Of a stretch of DNA of 64,000 nt, positions 46,422 through 57,774 are shown one piece after another. The DNA is taken from the NCBI RefSeq assembly GCF_028743515.2, contig NZ_CP117969.2, positions 555,001-619,000 of the forward strand. The letters run 5' to 3'. Position 1 is the first letter of the stretch; every line of letters begins with the position of its first letter. A program made the position numbers and the translations under genes. Under the pieces are notes generated by a model. That model was not told the DNA's origin and ran no database searches. It saw only the letters and a list, made by a program, of their open reading frames with translations. The stretch comes from Imtechella halotolerans (GTDB taxonomy: Bacteria; Bacteroidota; Bacteroidia; Flavobacteriales; Flavobacteriaceae).

Positions 46422-47387
46422 TTAAAATGAATCAATAATTTGTTTGGCCACTCTCAGTGCATTAGTTCCCTGCTCAAGAGTAACCACAGGGGTGGTGTTA
46501 TTTACAATAGCCTCAGCGAATGTTTCTAATTCATCCAAAATAGCATTGTTGGCGGCAATATCTGGATTTTCAAAGTAGATCTGTTTTTTTTCACCTTCCG
46601 CATTTTGTAAAATCATATCGTAATCACCCGCAATTTCAGGGGCATCTTTCATTTTTACAACTTCGACTTTCTTCTCAAGGAAGTCCACTGATATATAGGC
46701 ATCACGTTGAAAAAATCTTGATTTACGCATGTTTTTCAGGGAGATACGACTAGCGGTTAAATTAGCTACACAGCCATTCTCAAATTCAATACGTGCATTG
46801 GCAATATCTGGTGATTGACTGATGACAGACACTCCGCTGGCGGTTATGTTTTTCACAGGAGAATGTACTACACTTAGCACCGCGTCTATATCGTGAATCA
46901 TAAGGTCCAGAACAACAGGAACATCGGTACCTCTTGGGTTAAATTCTGCTAATCGATGTGCTTCAATAAACATGGGGTTATGAATACTATCTTTAACCGC
47001 TAAAAAGGCAGGGTTAAACCTTTCCACATGTCCTACTTGTCCTTTTACATTATAAGAAGCAGCCAATTCAATTAAGGCCTGTGCTTCTTCTACTGTGTTG
47101 GAAATTGGTTTTTCTATGAAGATATGTTTTCCTTTTCGTATGGCTTTTTCAGCACAGTCAAAATGAGAAAGGGTGGGAGTGACTATATCTACTACATCCA
47201 CGGCATCAATTAAATCATCCATATTAGGGAAGTAGGTATATCCAAATTCCTGGGCAACTTTACGTGCGTTTTCGGTATCAGGATCATAAAACCCTACAAG
47301 TTCATATTTAGAAGATTGATTTAGTAAACGTAAATGAATTTTACCAAGGTGACCTGCACCAAGGACTCCGGCTTTAAGCATAGACAT
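46422..47387 (-). CDS. Gfo/Idh/MocA family oxidoreductase
   Basis: A 321-residue NAD(P)-binding oxidoreductase. The Rossmann motif is GVLGAGHLGKIHLRLLN; the sugar-oxidoreductase signature HIFIEKPISNTVEEAQALIELA follows at about residues 88-110 with the EKP lysine, then DLMIHDIDAVLSVV. The family acts on sugars or inositol derivatives, but this short branch near hbd and yggS is seen in Bacteroidota without a known substrate. The reading frame extends to 47417, but a TATTTTTG element covers that part; ATG 47387 (or 47381) is the likely start. Confidence 0.88.
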   Translation of the reverse strand: MSMLKAGVLGAGHLGKIHLRLLNQSSKYELVGFYDPDTENARKVAQEFGYTYFPNMDDLIDAVDVVDIVTPTLSHFDCAEKAIRKGKHIFIEKPISNTVEEAQALIELAASYNVKGQVGHVERFNPAFLAVKDSIHNPMFIEAHRLAEFNPRGTDVPVVLDLMIHDIDAVLSVVHSPVKNITASGVSVISQSPDIANARIEFENGCVANLTASRISLKNMRKSRFFQRDAYISVDFLEKKVEVVKMKDAPEIAGDYDMILQNAEGEKKQIYFENPDIAANNAILDELETFAEAIVNNTTPVVTLEQGTNALRVAKQIIDSF

Positions 47388-47398
47388 ATAGTTTTTCA

Positions 47399-47406
47399 CA
47401 AAAATA
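47399..47406 (-). promoter_or_regulatory. -7 promoter element for the Gfo/Idh/MocA-hbd-yggS run
   Basis: Minus-strand TATTTTTG, a perfect TAnnTTTG match, 12 nt upstream of the ATG at 47387; a second match, TATCTTTG (plus 47415-47422), lies 16 nt further upstream. Confidence 0.5.
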
Positions 47407-47535
47407 AGACTATTCAAAGATATGAGACTAACATATAATCAATAAAATACCTCTTTTACCTTATTTTTTCTAAGAGTTTCGGTTTTTCGAAACCCAAAAA
47501 ACTTCCGTAATTTAGCCCGGTAAAGCCTGTCAATC

Positions 47536-48177
47536 TTGAAAGATACATTTAAGCATAAAGGAATGCGTAATCAGTTGGCTGATATAGTTGCAGCCAAAGG
47601 AATTTCTGATAAAAAAGTCTTAGAAGCTATTCGTAGCATCCCTAGACATTTGTTTATGGATAGTAGTTTTGAAGATCATGCCTATCAAGATAAAGCCTTT
47701 CCAATTGCGGCCGGCCAAACCATTTCCCAACCTTATACGGTAGCGTTCCAATCGGAGTTATTACAAGTATCCCCAGGGGATAAGATATTGGAAATAGGGA
47801 CTGGAAGCGGCTATCAAACGGCCGTACTTATTCTTTTGGGTGCTAGGGTGTTTTCCATTGAACGTCAGTTGGAGCTCTTTAAAAGAACGAGTCTGTTTTT
47901 ACCTAAATTAGGGTACAGGGCCAAAAAACTTATTTTTGGAGATGGCTATAAGGGGATGCCTGAAGAAGCACCTTTTGATAAGATAATTGTTACGGCAGGG
48001 GCTCCCATGGTACCTAAAGCTTTATTGGCGCAATTAAAAGTTGGAGGACGACTTGTGATCCCGGTGGGAGATCAGGTTCAAGTAATGACACTTTATGAAC
48101 GTGTTTCAGAGAAGGAGTTTAAGAAGACCGAATTTGGAGAATTCAGATTTGTGCCTTTATTGGAAGATAAAAACTAA
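47536..48177 (+). CDS. pcm: protein-L-isoaspartate O-methyltransferase
   Basis: Pcm methylates isoaspartyl residues in damaged proteins so that they can return to Asp. The 213-residue protein shows IPRHLFMDSSFEDHAYQDKAFPIAAGQTISQPYTVAFQ, the substrate region, and SAM motif ILEIGTGSGYQTAVL, plus GGRLVIPVGD. The start is TTG at 47536; an ATG 27 nt further in would cut the conserved N-terminal helix. The near-consensus -7 element TAATTTAG (47508-47515) precedes it. A hairpin GGTTT-TTCG-AAACC lies at 47481-47494 in the divergent gap. Confidence 0.94.
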   Translation: MKDTFKHKGMRNQLADIVAAKGISDKKVLEAIRSIPRHLFMDSSFEDHAYQDKAFPIAAGQTISQPYTVAFQSELLQVSPGDKILEIGTGSGYQTAVLILLGARVFSIERQLELFKRTSLFLPKLGYRAKKLIFGDGYKGMPEEAPFDKIIVTAGAPMVPKALLAQLKVGGRLVIPVGDQVQVMTLYERVSEKEFKKTEFGEFRFVPLLEDKN

Positions 48178-48185
48178 ATAGGATC

Positions 48186-48220
48186 AAAAACGCCTTGTAA
48201 ATTACAAGGCGTTTTTTTTT
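48186..48220. terminator. bidirectional rho-independent terminator
   Basis: A 13-bp stem AAAAACGCCTTGT/ACAAGGCGTTTTT (48186-48198 with 48204-48216) with a 5-nt loop and a run of nine T on the plus strand. It ends pcm and the convergent sulfatase gene. Confidence 0.9.
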
Positions 48221-49754
48221 AGTGTTGTTGTTTAATCTGGTTTAGTGTATTTCTTAATTTCTGGACAATATCTGGGTGCTTTGATGCTATATTTTTAGTT
48301 TCGTAAGGGTCGTTTTTCAAGTCATAGAGTTGTTCAATTTCTGAAAATCCAGTCTCAATGGTTGGCCCCCATGGTACCATTTTAGCACCTTTACTTGGAG
48401 GGATGTATTTGTAACCATCACTACTGATATAGGACAGAACATTGCTTATAGCTTCTTGAACCATGCCTTGGCGTGCTTGATCTTGTCCACCTATGAGTGT
48501 GTTCCAGTGATTTTCGGAATCAATAGCCTGTCCTTTATGGATGGATTGCCCGGTATATGCGGCAAAAGAGGCTAAAAAGTCTATCTGACTAACTAAGACA
48601 TCAGAGGTTATTCCTGAGGGAATCTTACCTGGCCAACGAACGATAGTTGGGACTTTAGTTCCCGCTTCAAAGGCACTATATTTTCCTCCTCGTAACCCAG
48701 CAGAAGGTGAGTGGTTGGAGATTCTTTCTTTCGAATAATCTACATATCCATCATCCAAAACAGGACCATTATCACTTGTAAAGATAATCAGGGTATTCTT
48801 GTCTAAATTTAATGCTTGTAAATGAGAAACAAGTGCCCCTACGGTCCAATCCAACTGAACAATAACATCACCTCGAGGTCCAAAGTCGGTAGCACCTTGA
48901 AAACGTTCATGTGCAATCCTAGGAACATGGATATCGTGGGTGGAAAAGTAGAGAAAAAAGGGATTGTTTTTGTTTTTCGAAATAAAGTGCTGTGATTTCT
49001 CAAGCAGTACATCCGCAAAATCTTCATCCCTCCATAAGGCCTTTTTTCCTCCAGTCATATACCCTATTCGGCTCACACCATTTACTATAGTCATATCATG
49101 ACCATGGGAGTAAGGAGTGGTTAAAAGTTCAGGGTTTTCCTTTCCAGTAGGCCAGTCGCCTATTTTTTTAGAGTAATTTACGGTTATAGGATCGGTAGGG
49201 TCTAAATCAACCACATGATGATTTTCTACAAATACACACGGAACCCTATCTCCTGTAGCCGGAATTAAGAAAGAGTAATTAAATCCAATTTCTAAAGGTC
49301 CTGGAGTAATTTTTCCATTCCAATCAGGCCCTTGTTCACCTCCTAAACCCAAATGCCATTTTCCAATGACAGCAGTTTGATATCCTGCCTTCTGTAGGAT
49401 GGAGGGTAGGGTTTGGGTGCCAGGCTGTATTATACTTGAAGCATTTCCTTGAGCTACTCCTCTTCCTTTTTGTCTCCAGGCATACTCACCAGTTAGCATG
49501 GAATATCTGGAAGGGGTGCAGGTGGCCGAGGTGGCATAAGCATTGGTATGAATAAGACCTTCCTTGGCTAATTTGTCAATATTTGGTGTAGGGATTTTTC
49601 CACCATATACACCTAGGTCTCCATATCCTAGGTCGTCTGTATAGATGATGATAATATTGGGCAGCGGTTCTTTTTCGGCGGTTGGTTTCGTTGAATTGTT
49701 ACCACAAGAGAGAAGTAGCAATAGACCGAAAATTCCGTAAAAGCGCTTTATCAT
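48219..49754 (-). CDS. S1-type sulfatase, lipoprotein
   Basis: A 511-residue sulfatase of the alkaline-phosphatase superfamily. The signal ends in a lipobox with Cys17 (LLLLLSCGNN), so it is probably surface-attached. Asp pair in IIIIYTDDLGYGDLGVYG binds calcium; the formylglycine site is Cys79 in ATCTPSRYSMLTG (C-x-P-S-R), to be converted by a maturase, not encoded here. Further motifs: VIGKWHLGLGG, FFLYFSTHDIHVPRIAHERF and FTSDNGP. Sulfate removal from a polysaccharide is likely; the target sugar cannot be read off. It lies 5 nt after a second sulfatase and ends the GH2 operon. Confidence 0.93.
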   Translation of the reverse strand: MIKRFYGIFGLLLLLSCGNNSTKPTAEKEPLPNIIIIYTDDLGYGDLGVYGGKIPTPNIDKLAKEGLIHTNAYATSATCTPSRYSMLTGEYAWRQKGRGVAQGNASSIIQPGTQTLPSILQKAGYQTAVIGKWHLGLGGEQGPDWNGKITPGPLEIGFNYSFLIPATGDRVPCVFVENHHVVDLDPTDPITVNYSKKIGDWPTGKENPELLTTPYSHGHDMTIVNGVSRIGYMTGGKKALWRDEDFADVLLEKSQHFISKNKNNPFFLYFSTHDIHVPRIAHERFQGATDFGPRGDVIVQLDWTVGALVSHLQALNLDKNTLIIFTSDNGPVLDDGYVDYSKERISNHSPSAGLRGGKYSAFEAGTKVPTIVRWPGKIPSGITSDVLVSQIDFLASFAAYTGQSIHKGQAIDSENHWNTLIGGQDQARQGMVQEAISNVLSYISSDGYKYIPPSKGAKMVPWGPTIETGFSEIEQLYDLKNDPYETKNIASKHPDIVQKLRNTLNQIKQQH

Positions 49755-49759
49755 AAAAT

Positions 49760-51154
49760 CTACTGTCTTTTAAAGTTAAAGTTTTCATTTTCAGTACGAA
49801 CACTATCCATTAACTCCGTAAGGCGTTTGGTCTTACGTGGATATTTTTTGGATACATCGTTCTTCTCACTTGGATCCTCCTTAAGATTGTACAAGGCAAC
49901 TGGAGCATATCTGTTTTTATGCACGTCTAGGCGGATAATCTTCCAATCTCCTTTTAGGAGTGCTTGTTTACCTCCAAATTCGTGAAATTCCCAATATAAA
50001 TAAGGGTGCTTGTCTTGTTTTCCTTTATCAGTAAGGGTAGGTACTATCGAGATTCCGTCAAGTGATTCCTTGAGTGTTACCTGGGCTAGCTCCGCAAAGG
50101 TTGGATAAAGATCCCAAAATGCACTTACGTGATTAGATTGGGTGCGGGCAGGGATAGTTCCAGGCCATCTAATAAGAAAAGGTTCTTTAATACCACCTGT
50201 ATATAAATCTCTTTTTACTCCTTGGTAATGGGCACTACTGCCAAAGTAATCTACATCTTCTTGGGTACGGCCTCCCTCGGTATGGGTTCCATTGTCACTT
50301 GTAAATATTACAATGGTATTTTCATCAATTCCCTTTGCTTTTAAAGCAGCAAGAATTTGACCTGTATAATCATCTAAACTTTCAACAAGAGCCGCATAGG
50401 CAGCTTTTGGAAAGGGTTGAGGACCATAATGTCTGCCAGCTGGCCATTCTTTTTCAGAATCATGTTTACTTTGTTCTGCACTCAGTAAATGTTTCTGTAA
50501 GTATTTTGGAGGTACTACCAATTCTGCATGTGGAATGGTATAGGACATAAATAGAAAGAAAGGCTTGTCCTTTGGCTGGTTGTTGATGAATTGTAACGCT
50601 TGTTCAGTAAAGTATTCATTCACATAGGTATCTTTAGGAAGACCAATGCGTTTTAAATCTCCATGAACAATAGCATCAATGGAATCAGGCTTTTGATAAT
50701 GAGCACTGACATGATGGATATGACCTGCAAAGACATCAAACCCTCTCTTGTCGGGTGTACTTCCAGAACCGTTGAGACCCATTCCCCATTTTCCAAAAAT
50801 GGCATTGGTATAACCTGCATTTTTAAGTACTTCCGGGATAATCTTTTTTGCAGGATCTAATGGAAATTCACCATTTCCTCTGACTTGTGTATGCCCCGTG
50901 TGCTGCCCGGTTAGTAAGGCAGCACGGGAAGGGGCACATACAGTACTTCCTGCATAGAAGTTATTGAATTTCATTCCTTCTTCAGCTAATCTGTCAATAT
51001 GGGGTGTCTGGATGATAGATTGCCCATATACACCGATGTCACCTATTCCTAAATCATCGGCAAGGATGAAAATTATGTTAGGTTGTTTAGGTGTTTGCTG
51101 AGCACTACCTAAAACACAAAACAGCATCAGAAAAAGTTGAAAAAGGAACTTCAT
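49760..51154 (-). CDS. S1-type sulfatase, secreted
   Basis: A 464-residue sulfatase with a signal peptide (cleavage near GSAQ, residue 19). Calcium-binding Asp pair in IIFILADDLGIGDIGVYG; formylglycine site Cys73 in STVCAPSRAALLTGQHTGH; IFGKWGMGLNG, FFLFMSYTIPHAELVVPP and FTSDNGTHTEGG follow. The formylglycine modification needs a maturase that is not in the window. Different from the lipoprotein sulfatase in size and spacing, so probably removes another sulfate position. Directly between the beta-galactosidase and the second sulfatase, 10 and 5 nt apart, so co-transcribed. Confidence 0.93.
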   Translation of the reverse strand: MKFLFQLFLMLFCVLGSAQQTPKQPNIIFILADDLGIGDIGVYGQSIIQTPHIDRLAEEGMKFNNFYAGSTVCAPSRAALLTGQHTGHTQVRGNGEFPLDPAKKIIPEVLKNAGYTNAIFGKWGMGLNGSGSTPDKRGFDVFAGHIHHVSAHYQKPDSIDAIVHGDLKRIGLPKDTYVNEYFTEQALQFINNQPKDKPFFLFMSYTIPHAELVVPPKYLQKHLLSAEQSKHDSEKEWPAGRHYGPQPFPKAAYAALVESLDDYTGQILAALKAKGIDENTIVIFTSDNGTHTEGGRTQEDVDYFGSSAHYQGVKRDLYTGGIKEPFLIRWPGTIPARTQSNHVSAFWDLYPTFAELAQVTLKESLDGISIVPTLTDKGKQDKHPYLYWEFHEFGGKQALLKGDWKIIRLDVHKNRYAPVALYNLKEDPSEKNDVSKKYPRKTKRLTELMDSVRTENENFNFKRQ

Positions 51155-51164
51155 TTATTAAATA

Positions 51165-54335
<3,171 letters not shown>

Positions 54336-54347
54336 CTAAAAAAGCAT

Positions 54348-54363
54348 ACTGGTACCTACCAGT
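54348..54363. promoter_or_regulatory. palindromic operator upstream of the GH2-sulfatase operon
   Basis: ACTGGTA, 2 nt, TACCAGT: a perfect 7-bp inverted repeat, 24 nt upstream of the -7 element and 61 nt upstream of the ATG. The TGGT...ACCA half-sites are similar to those of FadR-subfamily GntR regulators. It is the cleanest operator-like site in the window. No regulator gene lies in the window. Confidence 0.6.
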
Positions 54364-54394
54364 TGATTTTTTAAATACTCAAATTTCAGAAAAA

Positions 54395-54853
54395 TTATTT
54401 GAAAACTTTCTTAATACGATCAAGGGTACGCTTGTTGTCCCTGTCTTTAATAGTTTCACGTTTATCGTACATCTTTTTACCGCGTACCAGAGCTATTTCC
54501 ATTTTAGCAAGTCCTCTATCGTTAAGAAAAAGACGTAATGGAACTATGGTGAGTCCGGAGTTCTTTACTTCTTTATGAAGTTTACGAAGCTCTCTTTTTT
54601 GAAGTAACAACTTACGTTCACTCTTAGGTTTGTGGTTGTAGTGGGTTCCCCATGCATATTCTTCAACGGTCATATTGATTACAAAGAGTTCACCATCTTT
54701 GTTGAATTCACAAAAACTTTCAGCAATAGAAGCCTTGCTAAGGCGTATGGATTTGATTTCAGTGCCCGATAGTACTATACCGGCTACATATTTTTCAAGA
54801 ATCTCATACTCAAAGCGAGCACGTTTGTTTTGTATGTTGACATTTTTTTGCAT
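54395..54853 (-). CDS. smpB: SsrA-binding protein SmpB
   Basis: SmpB delivers tmRNA to stalled ribosomes (trans-translation). The 152-residue protein has KRARFEYEILEKYVAGIVLSGTEIKSIRLSKASIAESF, the OB-fold core, and VRGKKMYDKRETIKDRDNKRTLDRIKKVFK at the C-terminus. A TTG 9 nt upstream also opens the frame; ATG 54853 is the likely start. The tmRNA gene (ssrA) is not evident in the window. Confidence 0.95.
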   Translation of the reverse strand: MQKNVNIQNKRARFEYEILEKYVAGIVLSGTEIKSIRLSKASIAESFCEFNKDGELFVINMTVEEYAWGTHYNHKPKSERKLLLQKRELRKLHKEVKNSGLTIVPLRLFLNDRGLAKMEIALVRGKKMYDKRETIKDRDNKRTLDRIKKVFK

Positions 54854-54962
54854 GGAGAGCAAAAGTACTAACTATTCTTTAATAGACAATACATACCCCC
54901 TACAGTTCTCTAAGAGTTTGACGGGTTTCTTTTTTTTTCCGACTTTAGCAAAAAATGTAGGT

Positions 54963-55706
54963 ATGTCAAAGAGTTTGTATTTGATTATTGGTATGGTTCT
55001 TTTTTTATCCTGTACCTCTGAAAAAGAAATTTCATCTCAATATATTGTAGATAAAGCTATAGAGGTGGCTGGAGGTGAACAATTTTTGAATAGTGAAATT
55101 GCTTTTACCTTTAGAGACTATCAGTATACTTCTGAGAGAGGTGCTTTCGGATATGAATTGACCCGTAGCTTTATAAAGGACTCTTTACAGGTTAATGATA
55201 GGATACGCAATGGAAAATTTACTCGGTTTATTGATCAAGAAAGGCAATCTCTCTTGGACTCCGTGGCCTTGAAATATTATAATTCGGTTAACTCGGTACA
55301 TTATTTTGCCTATCTCCCACAAGGTTTAAATGATAAGGCGGTTCAAAAGGAGTTGTTGGGAGAGGTGGTTCTTAAAGGAGAGCCTTATTATAAGGTCAGG
55401 GTAACTTTTGCACAAGAAGGAGGAGGTAATGATTATGAAGACGTATTTATCTATTGGTTTCATAAGCAGAAGTTCACTATGGACTATTTGGCGTATGAAT
55501 TCCACGTAGATGGAGGAGGTATGCGGTTTAGAGAAGCTGTTAACCCGCGCTTCATTTCTGGAATTCGCTTTGCAGATTATAAAAATTATAAACCTCGTAA
55601 GGCAATTAAGATAGAATTACTTGACGAGGCTTATGCAAGTGGACAACTTGAATGGTTGTCAGATATTAGGTTAGAAGAAGTAACTGTACAAATTACTCCA
55701 GACTAA
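54963..55706 (+). CDS. DUF6503-like lipoprotein
   Basis: A 247-residue lipoprotein with a lipobox Cys near residue 17 (GMVLFLSCTSEKE). The body contains VDKAIEVAGGEQFLNSEIAFTFRDYQYTSERGAFGYELTRSF and later LAYEFHVDGGGMRFREAVNPRFISGIRFADYKNYKP, a beta-rich fold like the outer-membrane-lipoprotein carriers. This combination resembles flavobacterial proteins filed as DUF6503, of unknown function. The reading frame is open further upstream on paper, but the start at 54963 gives the signal peptide. It overlaps the convergent phosphatase gene by 14 nt. Confidence 0.75.
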   Translation: MSKSLYLIIGMVLFLSCTSEKEISSQYIVDKAIEVAGGEQFLNSEIAFTFRDYQYTSERGAFGYELTRSFIKDSLQVNDRIRNGKFTRFIDQERQSLLDSVALKYYNSVNSVHYFAYLPQGLNDKAVQKELLGEVVLKGEPYYKVRVTFAQEGGGNDYEDVFIYWFHKQKFTMDYLAYEFHVDGGGMRFREAVNPRFISGIRFADYKNYKPRKAIKIELLDEAYASGQLEWLSDIRLEEVTVQITPD

Positions 55707-56229
55707 GAAGGCTAACTGTGGGGATGTCGTCCACCAAAGTCACTATATATAAGTTTCCATTAACGGTATCATTAATATCTGAGAATTGATTTTTTCCTAT
55801 CAGCGCGTTGACCAGTTTAGGAATGGTATTGCTGTGTCCAACAACAAATACCTTTTGACCCTTGGTCTGATCTTTAAAGAAGGTTATCTCAGGTACCGGT
55901 TCGTAGGTAGTGATTTCAAGATTACTCATTGAGGCTACGGGTTGGGCCGTTTGTTGAGTGCGCAAGTAATTCGTGGCATACACAGCGTCCATAGGGATGT
56001 CCTTTAAAATAGTGGCATACGATGCTGCTCTTAGGAGTCCTTCTTGGGTAAGAGGAGGATTTTTATCCGCTGGATTGCTGCGATCTTTCTCTGCATGTCT
56101 GACTAAGTAGTAGGTAGTGATAACCGGGTCCTTCTTAGTCATCTCAGGCGTGACTTTTGTGGTTGTTTTTTCTTGACATCCTATTAAGAATATCGTCAAT
56201 ACTGCGGTAACTAATAAACGAATTTTCAT
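55693..56229 (-). CDS. SixA-like histidine phosphatase, lipoprotein
   Basis: A 178-residue member of the phosphoglycerate mutase-like (histidine phosphatase) superfamily. The signal ends in a lipobox Cys (FLIGCQEK, about residue 18), so it is anchored to a membrane facing the periplasm. The catalytic motif is YLVRHAEKDR (the RHG-type His), followed by LTQEGLLRAASYA, DAVYATNYLRTQQTA and VFVVGHSNTIPKL with the second His. Unlike E. coli SixA, a cytoplasmic protein, it is exported, so its substrate is probably different. 3 nt past deoD. Confidence 0.88.
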   Translation of the reverse strand: MKIRLLVTAVLTIFLIGCQEKTTTKVTPEMTKKDPVITTYYLVRHAEKDRSNPADKNPPLTQEGLLRAASYATILKDIPMDAVYATNYLRTQQTAQPVASMSNLEITTYEPVPEITFFKDQTKGQKVFVVGHSNTIPKLVNALIGKNQFSDINDTVNGNLYIVTLVDDIPTVSLLSLE

Positions 56230-56232
56230 TGG

Positions 56233-56931
56233 CTATGCTATTTCTAAGGCTATTTCTATCATTTCACTAAATGAAGTTTCCCGCTCCTCCGAAGTGGTCG
56301 CCTGGTGAGTGACTAAACTATCAGAGATGGTTAAAATAGAAAGGGCAGCGACCTTGTATTTGGCAGCTAAGGTATACAGTGCTGCAGTTTCCATTTCAAC
56401 ACATAATACCCCGTACTCGGCCCATTTTTTATAGTATTCAGGGCTGTCATGATAAAAAACATCACTGGTAAGAATGGTACCTGCTTTAATAGGAATATTC
56501 TTTTTTCTTGCGACATCCACGGCATTCATGAACAGCTCAAAATGTGCTGTTGGGGCATAATCTTCTTGGTTAAAGGTAGGTTTATTGATGCTACTGTTTG
56601 TACAGGCAGACATGGCCAAAACGATATCTCTTATTTTGACACTTTCTTGGTAGGAACCAGCACTTCCTACTCGTATAAGTTTTTTTACCTGATAGGAATT
56701 GATAAGTTCATGGGCATATATACTGATGGAAGGAACCCCCATACCGGAACCTTGAACAGAAACACGTTTACCCTTATACATACCTGTGAATCCTAGCATT
56801 CCCCGAACATCATTGTATTGTACCGGGTTCTCTAGAAATTTTTCAGCGATCCATTTGGCTCGTAGTGGATCGCCGGGAAGTAAAACAGTTTCAGCAATTT
56901 CGCCCAATTTGGCTTCAATATGTATACTCAT
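56233..56931 (-). CDS. deoD: purine-nucleoside phosphorylase, DeoD type
   Basis: DeoD splits purine (deoxy)nucleosides with phosphate, giving the base and (deoxy)ribose-1-phosphate. The 232-residue hexameric-type enzyme starts [33 protein letters not shown] and contains [40 protein letters not shown] and [15 protein letters not shown], the NP-I family signature. Adjacent deoC, 40 nt upstream, handles the deoxyribose-phosphate, so the two form a small deoxynucleoside catabolic unit. Confidence 0.95.
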   Translation of the reverse strand: MSIHIEAKLGEIAETVLLPGDPLRAKWIAEKFLENPVQYNDVRGMLGFTGMYKGKRVSVQGSGMGVPSISIYAHELINSYQVKKLIRVGSAGSYQESVKIRDIVLAMSACTNSSINKPTFNQEDYAPTAHFELFMNAVDVARKKNIPIKAGTILTSDVFYHDSPEYYKKWAEYGVLCVEMETAALYTLAAKYKVAALSILTISDSLVTHQATTSEERETSFSEMIEIALEIA

Positions 56932-56971
56932 AAGTTTTTATGTTTTTGTCGATTTAAAAGAAATGGGAGGA

Positions 56972-57634
56972 TTAGTATTCTGCATTACTTTGCATGCCAT
57001 TGACAATGGCAATGCCACTGGACGTTCCAAGTCGATGCACTCCCAAATCAATGAATTTCATGGCTGTTTCTGCATCGCGTATCCCTCCAGACGCCTTTAA
57101 TTTAGCTTCCCCTTTAACGGCATGTTGCATAAGCAGAATATCTGCCTCTGTAGCTCCACCGGTACCAAATCCAGTAGAGGTTTTTACAAAATCAGCTCCG
57201 GCTTCCACAGCTAGCTTACAGGCCAATTCTTTTTCACTATCCGTCAGATAACAGGTTTCTAGAATCACTTTTAGTACATTGTTCCCAATTGTGTTTTTGA
57301 TGAATGCAATTTCTTGAAGAACATCGTTGTGTCTTCCAGATTTGAGAAATCCTAGGTTAAGAACCATGTCAATCTCATTGGCACCATCTGTCATGGCACG
57401 CTCTGTTTCATAGATTTTAGCTCTTGAGCTCATAGCGCCAAGAGGAAATCCTACCACACTACATATTTGTACATCGCTTTCTTTTAAGAATCTATTGGCC
57501 AGACAGATATAACTACTGTTTACACAAACCGAAAAGAAGTTGTAATCTATAGCTTCTCTACAGAGTTGTTCAATATCGGCTTCAGTGGCAGTTGGTTTTA
57601 ATAAGGTGTGGTCAATAAAGGAATTAAGTTGCAT
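56972..57634 (-). CDS. deoC: deoxyribose-phosphate aldolase
   Basis: DeoC cleaves 2-deoxyribose-5-phosphate to glyceraldehyde-3-phosphate and acetaldehyde. The 220-residue class I aldolase has IDHTLLKPTATEADIEQLCREA, VVGFPLGAMSSRAKIYE, EIDMVLNLGFLKSG and the Schiff-base lysine in ADFVKTSTGFGTGGA. All essential residues are present. Forms a catabolic pair with deoD. The phosphopentomutase that would link them is not in the window. Confidence 0.96.
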   Translation of the reverse strand: MQLNSFIDHTLLKPTATEADIEQLCREAIDYNFFSVCVNSSYICLANRFLKESDVQICSVVGFPLGAMSSRAKIYETERAMTDGANEIDMVLNLGFLKSGRHNDVLQEIAFIKNTIGNNVLKVILETCYLTDSEKELACKLAVEAGADFVKTSTGFGTGGATEADILLMQHAVKGEAKLKASGGIRDAETAMKFIDLGVHRLGTSSGIAIVNGMQSNAEY

Positions 57635-57720
57635 TCTTTTTGTTTTAAATAAGAATTACTAAGGTACAAAGAAACCTATGGAATACCTGTATTTGTTAAT
57701 AAATATCTTTTTTTAGTATA

Positions 57721-57752
57721 AAAAAAACAGACTACCTATAAAGGTAGCCTGT
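57721..57752 (-). terminator. rho-independent terminator of clpB
   Basis: A stem ACAG-A-CTACCT / AGGTAG-C-CTGT (57727-57752) with one internal mismatch, followed on the minus strand by seven T. It lies 22 nt past the clpB stop codon. Confidence 0.8.
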
Positions 57753-57774
57753 CAATTATTTTAAACAAAAAGAG

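Noticed and set aside
47481-47494. GGTTT-TTCG-AAACC hairpin upstream of pcm
   Set aside because: It is too short and lacks a proper T run to be a terminator, and nothing ties it to regulation.
54675-54962. N-terminal extension of the DUF6503-like lipoprotein
   Set aside because: The frame overlaps smpB on the other strand, and the signal peptide with lipobox begins only at 54963.
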